NCBI GenBank assembly: GCA_028377305.1
Contig: JAONJW010000001.1
Location: 1-64,000 of the forward strand
DNA from: Prolixibacteraceae bacterium
GTDB taxonomy: Bacteria; Bacteroidota; Bacteroidia; Bacteroidales; Prolixibacteraceae
Length of the DNA: 64,000 nt
Reading direction: 5' to 3'
The notes beneath the pieces were generated by a model. That model had not been told where the DNA came from and did not search any database. It saw only the letters and a list, made by a program, of their open reading frames with translations. The first letter of the stretch is position 1, and every line of letters starts with the position of its first letter. This document shows positions 16,565 to 25,578 of the stretch, in pieces. A program made the position numbers and the translations under genes.

Positions 16565-17318
16565 TAGTATAAGTCATTTTATAAAATTCCAGCTCTTTTT
16601 TGTGTAACTCTAAATAATTTTCACAAAAAGAGAAAGTCCCATTTTTTATTGCACATGTAGCTACTCTTTTACCAGAATTTTTTAATGTGTCAAGGTATTT
16701 CTGATCATTTAATTTTATACCAATTCCACTGATAAATCCCTCAAAATTAGGATTGTTGTTAAGAACGTGAACAATTGAGTTATAAGATTCAGAAAAGTGG
16801 TTAATTAAAGTATATAGTGGTTTGAAATTCTGGTTGTTAATAAAATCTAGAAAAACATCAACGTAAGGTCTTTTTATGATTTCATTATGCATGATTGCTT
16901 TAAGTGTGTCATAGTCGAACTCATATACATCAGGATCAGTGATGTAAAAAGAAATCGTTCCTTTGGAAGTGTTATGTAACCGACCTTTAATGTTAACAAC
17001 ATAGGCTTTAGTTAGTAAAGGCACGAAAACAGCACCATAAACTGGCATCGGATGTTGTTCCCAGTAGTCTCTGTGATTATCTATAGTTATTGAACAAAGC
17101 TGTGTACTAGGAGTAAAAAACGATTTCCCTGATTTGATTTGGAAGGATACAAATTTTCCCATTCCTTCACCATCATCATTTGTCTCTTCAACAATAATAT
17201 CTATGCCTTTATCTTTTTCACGTTCAATTTCTCTAAATATCCTACCTGATTTAGATATAATACGTTTCATGCTCAGGATACCTTTTCTTTCTTCAGAATT
17301 ACTTATTAGGTGTTTCAT
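16530..17318 (-). CDS. DUF4365 domain protein, putative PD-(D/E)XK nuclease
   Basis: This is a 262-residue protein with an N-terminal DUF4365 domain (about 1-140). The signature is KGIDIIVEE (D40, E44/E45) and, twenty residues on, FVSFQIKSGKSFF (Q60, K62), the D...QxK arrangement of Mrr-like PD-(D/E)XK nucleases. HPMPVYGAVFVPLLTKAYVV follows, as in the family. The C-terminal half (about 150-262) is helical, with several cysteines, and is unknown. It is first in a two-gene unit that overlaps its paralogue by 35 bases. DUF4365 proteins are often found in defence-like settings, and this one sits 7 kb from a CRISPR array within a repeat-rich island. A defence role is inferred, not shown. Confidence 0.7.
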   Translation of the reverse strand: MKHLISNSEERKGILSMKRIISKSGRIFREIEREKDKGIDIIVEETNDDGEGMGKFVSFQIKSGKSFFTPSTQLCSITIDNHRDYWEQHPMPVYGAVFVPLLTKAYVVNIKGRLHNTSKGTISFYITDPDVYEFDYDTLKAIMHNEIIKRPYVDVFLDFINNQNFKPLYTLINHFSESYNSIVHVLNNNPNFEGFISGIGIKLNDQKYLDTLKNSGKRVATCAIKNGTFSFCENYLELHKKELEFYKMTYTNARNYLQKYGK

Positions 17319-17670
17319 AATCTATTGATAAAAGTTTCAGTGTAAGATATCTAAAATAGATAGGAATGTATAATCTTCTTCATAATGAATATTATTGATT
17401 TTGTTTAAAATAGGAAAGTTTGTTTTTTGCGAATGAGTGAAGCCTAGAGTAAGCGAAGCTGTATGTTAAAAGATGAATGACTGAAAGAGAGACTGAGTAT
17501 TTGAGCGTAAGTAAGGAGGAGAATTGAGGAGGAAGGGGACATTAATTAGTGTGTGTCAAAAGGGGTTTAAATAGCAAATTAATTGTCATCAATTTTTTGT
17601 AAAAGTAATTCACCACTATTACAGTCAAAAGTTTCCCTAATCGCCCTATTAGACCTACTATCAAAATTTA
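17319..17670. other. Intergenic stretch with no recognisable feature
   Basis: About 350 AT-rich bases upstream of the DUF4365 pair. I see no gene, RNA or clear promoter; a purine-rich tract (GAGTAAGCGAAG to GGAGGAAGGGG) occupies 17440-17540. Confidence 0.5.
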
Positions 17671-17712
17671 ATGTTTGGATGAGGTATCCCTATTGTGCCA
17701 ATTCATTGGCAT
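17671..17712. repeat. Degenerate GTGCCAAT palindrome with flank
   Basis: TGTTTGGATGAGGTATCCCT followed by GTGCCAATTCATTGGCAT (17695-17712) and GCCTTGCGCTTAGGGTTGA; the same flanks surround the copies at 10161 and 10230. Confidence 0.55.
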
Positions 17713-17818
17713 GCCTTGCGCTTAGGGTTGATGTATATGAATGGAAAATAAGGAATTCATAGCCGCGGATTAGACAGATTTTCACGGATCTTGGTTGGGG
17801 TGCACGAATGGGACAGCT

Positions 17819-17933
17819 GCTGGGAACGCTGAGCTCCAGCTCAGCATCGTGTATCAGGAGAGCGACAACTTAGTATTGCTTCATGGATCTTGGTTGATAC
17901 TTCGTTGCCGAGCTAGAGCTCAGCGTTCCCAGC
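17819..17933. repeat. Palindromic module, copy 5 (short, loop reversed)
   Basis: Like copy 3, it has the standard left flank and arm (GCTGGGAACGCTGAGC) but a loop reading GAGAGCGACAACTTAGTATT, opposite to copies 1, 2 and 4, and then TTGCCGAGCTAGAGCTCAGC at the right. Confidence 0.75.
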
Positions 17934-18020
17934 GTTTGGCATTCTTATGGTTCTTTTTATTATGGTAACTATAATGCTTTGGATGTGCATTGATTTGACT
18001 GTATGTGTGATTGATGTTTT

Positions 18021-18069
18021 ATTGCTCGTACGTGCAATGATTAAAGAAAACATTGTATGTACGAGCAAT
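18021..18069. repeat. Inverted repeat just after the alpha-2-macroglobulin gene
   Basis: ATTGCTCGTACGTGCAATG (18021-18039) pairs with CATTGTATGTACGAGCAAT (18051-18069), 17 of 19 positions, around an 11-nt loop. It lies 11 bases after the stop of the large reverse gene and probably ends or protects its message, but it has no T-run on that strand. Confidence 0.6.
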
Positions 18070-18079
18070 TGAAAACATC

Positions 18080-21000
18080 CTATTTATTCACTTTTATGCT
18101 TTTAATTTGATTGTTGCCATAAAAAACAGGAAAATACATGTGTTCCATACGTGCAGGATTAATATTAACCTTTCCTGAATAGCGAGGAACTAACTCTATT
18201 TTCACCTTATAATTACCTTTATGAAGCATGCTATAGTAAATGGATACCTTTTCTTTATGGTATTCACGATGAGATTCACGGTATTGTTTTTGTGTTTTGT
18301 TATGGTATGAGCAAACTGATGGTATCGGTATCTCTAGTAAAAGATACTCTGATTCTTTCTTTATGTGTAGATCTACTACCAAAGTCACTTTCTCACCTGC
18401 CGTTAAATGAGATATGGTATCTTCATTTTTTTCAAATGAGCTATGAATTTCAAAATACTCATCTTTTCGTACAGATGTTTTATTGAAATATTTACTATGC
18501 CATCCCGCAAATACTAATTGATGCCCTTTTTTGATTATGCTTACTGTATCTCCCTCGTTAATTTCTCTAGAAAAAGGAAATTTAGTAATATCCTCTAGAT
18601 CTCCGTTAATCCTTACACTTAAAGAGTTAGACTTAATACTTGCTTTTTCCTTAAGTAGGTCCGGCAGAATATGTTTTATAATTAATGCTGATTCATAGGT
18701 GTTTCTCCAACCCTGTCTATCCCTACTTTCGTAGAAGTAGTTTCTTATTTTTGGAAGCCAATCATTATAGTTACCATCGTTTTTAAGGATTTCATACATT
18801 AGTAGCGTTTGCTGAACTCTACCATAGTATAGTGACCATAATCTCTTACCCCAATAATAATTACCATACAGAGTTTCTTGTTTATCCTTAATATAGGACG
18901 AAATATCTATCTCAATATTACTTCTTTGTTTTATCACTGTTAATCGCATTGAATCCACTCTGCTAAAGGTTGAGTCGTTCAATTGTTTGATTAAATTAGG
19001 GTAGTCGGCTTGTGTCTTTAAAGTTTGCAATGTATTTAATATGCTTAACTTCCCTCGTGAATCTAGTAGTGTATAATTATTCAATAACTTATATTTTATA
19101 TCTTCTCGATTATACTCTACTTTGTAACCCGCCTGTTTAGCTAACTCTAAGCCTTCAATTACATGTGCTGTTATCCACCATTTGGTATCTGTTTCTGACC
19201 ACCAACCCCATACTTTATCTTTATTGGTACTTTTTAGCAGACGAGCAATTAGCTTATTTACATCCTTTTTATAATTGAATTTTTCTTCTTTGTATGTACA
19301 TACCTTTTCTTCATTCAGTAAGGCAATTAGCTTGGATGAAGCTTGTTCGTTACACAAATGTGAGTAATTGCGTAATTTAGCAGTTTCTTGAAGTAAAATA
19401 TTTAAAGGATTGGATTCTACATAAAGTAATCCCTGTGTAGAATGCATAGGGATGCGAAAACCAAGTGTCGTATCTCTATTCATACTGAAAAAAGCTCCAC
19501 TTGTTTCTTCTACTCCTAAAGGCACTACAGTTAATTTCTTATTCTCTCCATCAAAATAACCGTTGTCACGTTCAACCGAATAGGTCATAGATAAGGTGTC
19601 TGTGCTGCTTGCGTTAACATGTAAAGTATCAACAAGTATGCGACCTAAATTTCTTTCCTTTTTGAATAGTTCTGTTGAATCAACACTGTAAGTTGAACTT
19701 ACTTTAATAGAATCACTCAAATAACTAATTGACTTCCCTATTGCCTTGATGGAATCTCCCTGTGTTAAAAACCTAGGAATCAATAATTGTGCAGATAATG
19801 GTTTAAACGATTTAATTTCTCCTTGCACTTGCCCTGTTTGTCTATTCTTTCCCACAGCAAGTGCAAATGTGTTCCATGATGTTATGTCATCAGGGAAGGT
19901 GGTTGTAAAAGTGGCTTCTCCTTTGCTATTTGTAACCAAATTTGGTTGCCAAAATGCTCCATCGGAGAAATTATTACGTAAACTATAACTACTGCCAGCC
20001 TGAACAGGAATGTCAGTTGCATTCAATTGCTTGGCAAAAGGTAATCCTTTCCCACTTTTTGTGGTAATAATAATTACGCCTGAAGCTCCTTTAATACCAT
20101 AAATTGCTGCTGCAGCTTCACCTTTCAAAACATTAATATCAGCCACTAAGGAATCATCTAATTCATTCATATCATACTCTACAGGAATCCCATCTACAAT
20201 AACCAGAGGTTTATCGGATGAAGTATCCCCTATACCACGAATTTTAATATTTTGGGATGCTCCTGGGGCTCCTGCAACACGTCCTTGTATAGAATTTGAC
20301 ACAACAGATGAAATGCTGCCAGTGTCCATACTTTTTGTCTGAGTATGATCCGTAACAACAACCACTTCACTCAATTCTAATCCTGAAGTAGCTAAACTTA
20401 CATTAATCTCTCCTGAATCGTGTACAGGAACGGTTACTGATTTATAACCTATATAGCTAAATTCCAACTCAAAATTGCCTTGTGGTAACTTAATGGAATA
20501 GTTCCCATCGAAATCAGAAATTCCACCAATGTTTGTGCCTTTAATACATATTGAAACACCAGGAAATCCTATATTGTCTGATTCGTCAACAACTCTTCCT
20601 CTTATTATATGTAAATTTCTACATTTAAGCTGCCTACGAATGAAGTTCGACTTAATTTCCGTTTTTGCTAACCTCTTATTGTAGAGTGAGCCTGATTTAC
20701 TTTTCTTGAACCATTTCTCTTGTATCAACTGTGCTATATTCTCAGAATATTCATCCTTTAATAGTGAATCTGGTTGATTTGTTTGAATAACTGAAAGGCA
20801 ATATGCCTTTAGTATGATATGTTTCTTTTCAAAATATGATCCATCTTCCATTAAGAAAAACAAACGATAAATACCTGGCTTTAAATCATGAATATGTTCT
20901 ACATAGGATGGATAAATGCGCATAAATTGAGGATCAGAATCTCTAAAAACTAAAATATTACGCAATTGTATTGCCAAACTATCATTTGTATTATATTCTA

Positions 21001-24000
21001 TCGCCAATACTCCATTACCTTTCATGGTGTAATATGGATTATCGTAGTGAATATATGAATTAGCATACTGGATCTTCTCTTCTTTACCCAGCCATTCAAT
21101 CGTTTGCTTATTTATCACTTCATCATGAAAAGAAGGAGTTGCAAAATTATTATCTAAATAATTAAGATTCCAAAAGTGATCATTGGTCTTCATTTTTACG
21201 AGGCCTTCATCAATAGTGTATTCATATGATGGTTCAAATTTAAAACTAGTTGTAAACTTATCATGATGAGTAAAATTTACTTTCCCATTTTTAAAAGGGC
21301 CTACAATAAGTGCTTTGTTATAGTTGTAGTAGGTGAGATACTTATATGGTGATTTTGTGTTTTTAAGTATCTGATAATTATTATTCTGCTCTAAATAAAT
21401 TAGTCCTTTCTGATTAGACGAATAGAATTTGGCAAACCGTGTTCTAATTAGCGTCTTCTCATCCTTCGTTAATTCAGGCTTCCTTTCTTTAATAATTACA
21501 TGCTTATTCGCTTTTAATGGGTCAATAGATACCAAGGTTTTATAGTCTTGTTTAAAGTATACAGAATTAACGGTTAGGTCATAATCACTAGTTCTCAATC
21601 TTAATTTATGGTAACCTGGACTACACTTAAAACTATATGGTTTATTCGCGGCAATGGATGAATAAACCAAATCATAATCAAGGAAGATAAAATGAACTTG
21701 TACTGGTACCCCTTCTTTATACACAAATGGAGCAAATTGAGTTTGTCCTTTATCTAGCTTAGTATATTCAACATGAACGCCCTTTTGTGGACGAACAAAT
21801 TTGTAATAGGTTATGGTATCTAAACTCATTCTTGGATTCCATGTATTATAGTCTAATGCACCGAATGATGTTGAACCAAAATAAGTATCTCCCATCATGT
21901 TATATTTATTATACATGGTGCGAGGTTTTGCTAATTTGCCATAATACCTGAGTGATGGAGCGCTATAGTTAAATTTTTTAGTTAATCCGTATGCTGTTAA
22001 ATCCACTCCTTTTACAGGACGATCTTTATAGTCCCTTACCTCAAGTGTCATATCTACTGTCTGACCTGGATAAACTACTTGTGGCTGCTTCATCTTCACA
22101 CTTAGTTGTTTTCTGTAAAGAGGAATATCGTATGATTGTTTATAGCTATTTCCTGCCCATTGATAGTTAAGAGAGACGAAACACCCTTTATTGCTTTTAA
22201 AGTTAATAAGGGTATCTAATTTCTGAGTGTGACCACTAGCTATTTCTTTATCCTTCTTGTAAACAAAGTATTTAAACCATACTCCCTGAGGGTTAAATAC
22301 AGAGAAATTAACGGTGTTGTTGCTTCGTTGAGAGTTTAGGGATAGTGTGGGCTTATAATGATTAAGGCTAAAATATTTTTCTATAACTTCTGATTTAAGG
22401 TTATAAGATTCAATCAGCTTATTTACGACTTCGACATATGGTAATGTGACGCTTTGCTCCTTTAGTAAATTTCCGTTTTTATCAAATGCGGTTAGAAGAA
22501 CTTCTAAAGGAAGCTCATTGCCGAGATTTTCATAAGTAAAGTGAATAGAATCGTTCTTAACCTTAAGTGAAAGTTCTTTTTTCTGGTGATGATAATGTAT
22601 AGTTTTATTTTTCTGAATTCTTTCGTTTTCACTATTTAAAAACACCGCTTCTAAATCATATGAGAAATCCATTGCTGGAAAGATCGTATCTGGAATTTCA
22701 ATTATCGTTTCTCCAACAGGATCTAACTTTTGTGTATAACGATACAGAGTATCTTTTAAGAACTCATGATCTTTATACAACTTACTGTATGTTCTTTGGG
22801 ACTTTAGAGTAACAATTACCCTTCCGTCAGGTATAGCTAAACCATTCATATCCTCTCCTTTTAGATAAATATAAAATGGTATACCTCGCAACTGGTCATG
22901 TTTATCTGCCCGTAAGTTATATTTAATGCTATTAAGTTCGTACTCTTCAAATTTAAATGATTGAGATATCACTGTACTCCATTCTCCATTCTTTAGGGAT
23001 ACCCTGTAGGTTTTATCTAGCTTCATATTCAAGGAGTCGTGCAATACAAATTCATGCGTATAGATACCTTTCCGGTCAGGTTCTATCTCTTTGAGCTTAA
23101 TTACCTTATTATCCACCCTTATAGATGCCATTAGCTTTTGATTACTAATAAAGTGACCATTTGGCTGTAATAGACATGCTTTAAAGCGCACTGTATCATT
23201 GGGTTTATATTTGGGTTTACTGAATACCATATATCCTTGATAGTTTTTTTTAGAAGATTTTCCGCAACAGCGTACTAATCTGTTTATCCAACCATAGGTT
23301 CCATACCTAAATATTGAACGGTATGTGTCCTTAAAAGGTTTGTAAATGTAGTAGGGCAAACCTTGAGGTCTACCATTGTATGCCGTCATAAACAAATCGT
23401 ATGGCAAGTAAACTAGCAACTTTAATGGTACGTATACATATTTTATGGGTACAGAAAAAGTAACCCTCTGAAACTGAACTCCCTTTTTTACTTCATTGTC
23501 CAAGTAATGATAACTTGTGAATTCATTGTATGTCACTTCTAGCCAACCTCTTGTGTTTGTTTTTCTTTTTTGATATGCTTCGAGCTGTGGATTATAACGT
23601 ACTGATTGTCCATTTATTTTGACTTTGGCATCTTCTAGAACTTCTCCAGTGGAATCCACAATAGTTAACAATAGGTCTGCGTAATTATTATACACAATGA
23701 CTTCAATATCAGAGTATGATCTCATTTCTAACTTAAGGTCATTATCTTGAGCCCATACTAACAAGTAATTACCCTGTGAAAGTTTGCGGTTAAATATTGA
23801 ATCTGTAGGAATCGAATCTTTAAGTACCGAAAAATAACCTTCATCTACTTCGCTCAGCCCTTTCTTATAAATAGCTCTTGCTTGTTTACGGCTTAACTGA
23901 TATATGTATTTATAATAGCTGCTTCTTCGGCTATCTGACAGATTGTTAGCATTCCCTTGATTAAATACAGATATCAATAATATAGTTATAATAGGTATTA

Positions 24001-24010
24001 TCGCTCTCAT
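18080..24010 (-). CDS. Alpha-2-macroglobulin family protein with internal carboxypeptidase-like and TonB-plug domains
   Basis: This is a 1976-residue secreted protein with a signal peptide (about 1-21). The N-terminal half has macroglobulin (MG/MG2-like) beta domains, including YMVFSKPKYKPNDTVRFKA at about 250. At about 1130-1225 there is a carboxypeptidase-like domain (GRVVDESDNIGFPGVSICI). It is followed at about 1226-1320 by a SusC-type plug (IKIRGIGDTSSDKPLVIVDG, AAAAIYGIKGASGVIIITT). Directly after comes the classic A2M motif (FPDDITSWNTFALAVG, about 1390) and then a thioester-type C-x-E-Q (HLCNEQASSKL, Cys near 1553). No TonB barrel exists. Bacterial A2M proteins trap proteases in the periplasm; here the inserted plug suggests docking to an outer membrane or TonB partner, which is inference. 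No pbpC is nearby. Confidence 0.85.
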   Translation of the reverse strand: MRAIIPIITILLISVFNQGNANNLSDSRRSSYYKYIYQLSRKQARAIYKKGLSEVDEGYFSVLKDSIPTDSIFNRKLSQGNYLLVWAQDNDLKLEMRSYSDIEVIVYNNYADLLLTIVDSTGEVLEDAKVKINGQSVRYNPQLEAYQKRKTNTRGWLEVTYNEFTSYHYLDNEVKKGVQFQRVTFSVPIKYVYVPLKLLVYLPYDLFMTAYNGRPQGLPYYIYKPFKDTYRSIFRYGTYGWINRLVRCCGKSSKKNYQGYMVFSKPKYKPNDTVRFKACLLQPNGHFISNQKLMASIRVDNKVIKLKEIEPDRKGIYTHEFVLHDSLNMKLDKTYRVSLKNGEWSTVISQSFKFEEYELNSIKYNLRADKHDQLRGIPFYIYLKGEDMNGLAIPDGRVIVTLKSQRTYSKLYKDHEFLKDTLYRYTQKLDPVGETIIEIPDTIFPAMDFSYDLEAVFLNSENERIQKNKTIHYHHQKKELSLKVKNDSIHFTYENLGNELPLEVLLTAFDKNGNLLKEQSVTLPYVEVVNKLIESYNLKSEVIEKYFSLNHYKPTLSLNSQRSNNTVNFSVFNPQGVWFKYFVYKKDKEIASGHTQKLDTLINFKSNKGCFVSLNYQWAGNSYKQSYDIPLYRKQLSVKMKQPQVVYPGQTVDMTLEVRDYKDRPVKGVDLTAYGLTKKFNYSAPSLRYYGKLAKPRTMYNKYNMMGDTYFGSTSFGALDYNTWNPRMSLDTITYYKFVRPQKGVHVEYTKLDKGQTQFAPFVYKEGVPVQVHFIFLDYDLVYSSIAANKPYSFKCSPGYHKLRLRTSDYDLTVNSVYFKQDYKTLVSIDPLKANKHVIIKERKPELTKDEKTLIRTRFAKFYSSNQKGLIYLEQNNNYQILKNTKSPYKYLTYYNYNKALIVGPFKNGKVNFTHHDKFTTSFKFEPSYEYTIDEGLVKMKTNDHFWNLNYLDNNFATPSFHDEVINKQTIEWLGKEEKIQYANSYIHYDNPYYTMKGNGVLAIEYNTNDSLAIQLRNILVFRDSDPQFMRIYPSYVEHIHDLKPGIYRLFFLMEDGSYFEKKHIILKAYCLSVIQTNQPDSLLKDEYSENIAQLIQEKWFKKSKSGSLYNKRLAKTEIKSNFIRRQLKCRNLHIIRGRVVDESDNIGFPGVSICIKGTNIGGISDFDGNYSIKLPQGNFELEFSYIGYKSVTVPVHDSGEINVSLATSGLELSEVVVVTDHTQTKSMDTGSISSVVSNSIQGRVAGAPGASQNIKIRGIGDTSSDKPLVIVDGIPVEYDMNELDDSLVADINVLKGEAAAAIYGIKGASGVIIITTKSGKGLPFAKQLNATDIPVQAGSSYSLRNNFSDGAFWQPNLVTNSKGEATFTTTFPDDITSWNTFALAVGKNRQTGQVQGEIKSFKPLSAQLLIPRFLTQGDSIKAIGKSISYLSDSIKVSSTYSVDSTELFKKERNLGRILVDTLHVNASSTDTLSMTYSVERDNGYFDGENKKLTVVPLGVEETSGAFFSMNRDTTLGFRIPMHSTQGLLYVESNPLNILLQETAKLRNYSHLCNEQASSKLIALLNEEKVCTYKEEKFNYKKDVNKLIARLLKSTNKDKVWGWWSETDTKWWITAHVIEGLELAKQAGYKVEYNREDIKYKLLNNYTLLDSRGKLSILNTLQTLKTQADYPNLIKQLNDSTFSRVDSMRLTVIKQRSNIEIDISSYIKDKQETLYGNYYWGKRLWSLYYGRVQQTLLMYEILKNDGNYNDWLPKIRNYFYESRDRQGWRNTYESALIIKHILPDLLKEKASIKSNSLSVRINGDLEDITKFPFSREINEGDTVSIIKKGHQLVFAGWHSKYFNKTSVRKDEYFEIHSSFEKNEDTISHLTAGEKVTLVVDLHIKKESEYLLLEIPIPSVCSYHNKTQKQYRESHREYHKEKVSIYYSMLHKGNYKVKIELVPRYSGKVNINPARMEHMYFPVFYGNNQIKSIKVNK

Positions 24011-24129
24011 AAATATAGTTGTTTGTATGGACTCTTTACGAAATCTAGTGGATAAATGAATATCTTATTATAAAATATTTATACCATTTACTTAGCTTTA
24101 CATGTTGGGTCTCCTTTTTTGTCGATTTA

Positions 24130-24420
24130 TTGGATTTTGATTCTAATAGATAAAGTACTCCGATTATAGCCGATCATTAAAGCTTTTAGGACAGTCAATA
24201 GCGTAGAGGAACAGCTTTTATGTTATAGTAATTAATGAAGCGTTACCATATAAGATTCATTGACATCATTAGAAGAGGTCTCCACGACCGATATTAACAG
24301 GTCGAGTTATTCAATATAATCCATGTACTTTGCTGCAATGATGTGCTACAGTTCCCTTCCCAAAGAATAAGGGCTTAATATTATATCCAGTCAAATGTAG
24401 CAATTCCAACTAGAGTAGTA
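24130..24420 (-). pseudogene. Possible heavily decayed IS3-type transposase (orfB) remnant
   Basis: In the 518-base gap 24011-24528 no intact gene is visible. Reading the reverse strand with frameshifts gives AAKYMDYIE, then GRGDLF, then NDVNESYMVTLH, then ALMIGYNR. This order resembles the C-terminal core of IS3 OrfB (the region around the last acidic residue of DDE and the YN..R tail). The match is by eye, broken by stops and frameshifts. Confidence 0.3.
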
Positions 24421-24528
24421 TCGTACAATGGATGAATATTTTGTCAAGTTATGTTATGATTTTTTGTATTATTGTTCTGTTAGATAGTATCTATTTTGAA
24501 TGATAAACTTATACAATAAAACATCATT

Positions 24529-25410
24529 ATGAAAGAATTATTATTAGTCATTTCAATCCTGTTTGTTGTTAAGGTTGGTTTGGCACAAAAGAATAGTTTA
24601 TGGAGTGCAGATAAGTACAATGAATCGTCTGTCTTGTATAATAAGGAGAAGCTTTCAGGTCTTATTTCAAATGATGAATCTTATTACGTTGAATATAGAC
24701 CTTTTAAAGCCAATGGCGTCGGTGTTGTTGTATGCCCTGGTGGTGGTTATGCTAATGTTGCTATCGATTTAGAAGGGACAAAGGTGGCAGAGTTACTTAC
24801 CAAACAAGGGTATACTGTTTGGGTCCTTAAGTACAGGCTTCCCTATGGACGTTCTCATGTCCCATTGAGTGATGTGCAGCAGGCATTGCGTTTGATGAGA
24901 GTGAAGGCTTTTGTGTTGGATATTGATGCGGATAAGATTGGTGTGATGGGATTCTCCGCTGGAGGACACTTGGCATCCACTTCTTCTACTCATTTTGATG
25001 ATCCTGTATTTGATGGAGACTCTCAAACGGCACAGGTGAGTTGTCGACCTGCATTCTCGATATTGATTTATCCTGTAATTTCGATGGAGGAGTCTATTAC
25101 ACATCGAGGTTCGCGCAAGAATCTTTTGGGATTGCATCCTACCGATGTGCAGATTAAAGCATTCTCTAATGATTTGTCGATAGGTGAGGATACCCCACCC
25201 ACTTTTATTCTTCATGCTGATGATGACAGGGTGGTTTCGTCTTTAAATAGTATCGCCTATTATCGCCGTCTCAAGGTGGTTGGTATCTCCTCTGAGATGC
25301 ATATATTTCCTAAGGGAGGGCATGGTTTTGGTACGAAGCAGAGAGGCTTAAGTGTAGATCATTGGATGGATTTGTTGGTTCGCTGGTTGGATGATCATGT
25401 TATCGGATAG
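24529..25410 (+). CDS. Secreted alpha/beta hydrolase, esterase-like
   Basis: This is a 293-residue protein with a signal peptide (about 1-19, ending VGLAQ). It has an alpha/beta hydrolase fold of the acetyl-xylan-esterase/BD-FAE kind: oxyanion-type VVVCPGGGYANVAIDLEG at about 65-82, nucleophile GFSAGGHLAS (Ser near 144), acid in ILHADDDRVVSS (about 228), and histidine in PKGGHGFG (about 262). Such enzymes remove acetyl or similar ester groups from polysaccharides or small esters outside the cytoplasm. It stands alone ahead of the metal cluster; no carbohydrate-binding partner is near, so the substrate is open. Confidence 0.85.
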   Translation: MKELLLVISILFVVKVGLAQKNSLWSADKYNESSVLYNKEKLSGLISNDESYYVEYRPFKANGVGVVVCPGGGYANVAIDLEGTKVAELLTKQGYTVWVLKYRLPYGRSHVPLSDVQQALRLMRVKAFVLDIDADKIGVMGFSAGGHLASTSSTHFDDPVFDGDSQTAQVSCRPAFSILIYPVISMEESITHRGSRKNLLGLHPTDVQIKAFSNDLSIGEDTPPTFILHADDDRVVSSLNSIAYYRRLKVVGISSEMHIFPKGGHGFGTKQRGLSVDHWMDLLVRWLDDHVIG

Positions 25411-25578
25411 GTAGCATGAGAGAAGGTGTTATAATCTACTATCTATATAATTAGATGTTCAATAGACTCTATTTCTTGATTCTAGGAACCATTTTTATTG
25501 CGATACTTGACGGTTTACTTGTGTTTATTTCTGATTTTTTTCTATTTTTGTTCTGTTCGTAAACAAATTTTATGTTTG

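Noticed and set aside
15728-17318. The DUF4365 pair as one gene broken by a frameshift
   Set aside because: Both proteins align to each other from their own N-termini, so they are two paralogous units rather than two halves of one protein.
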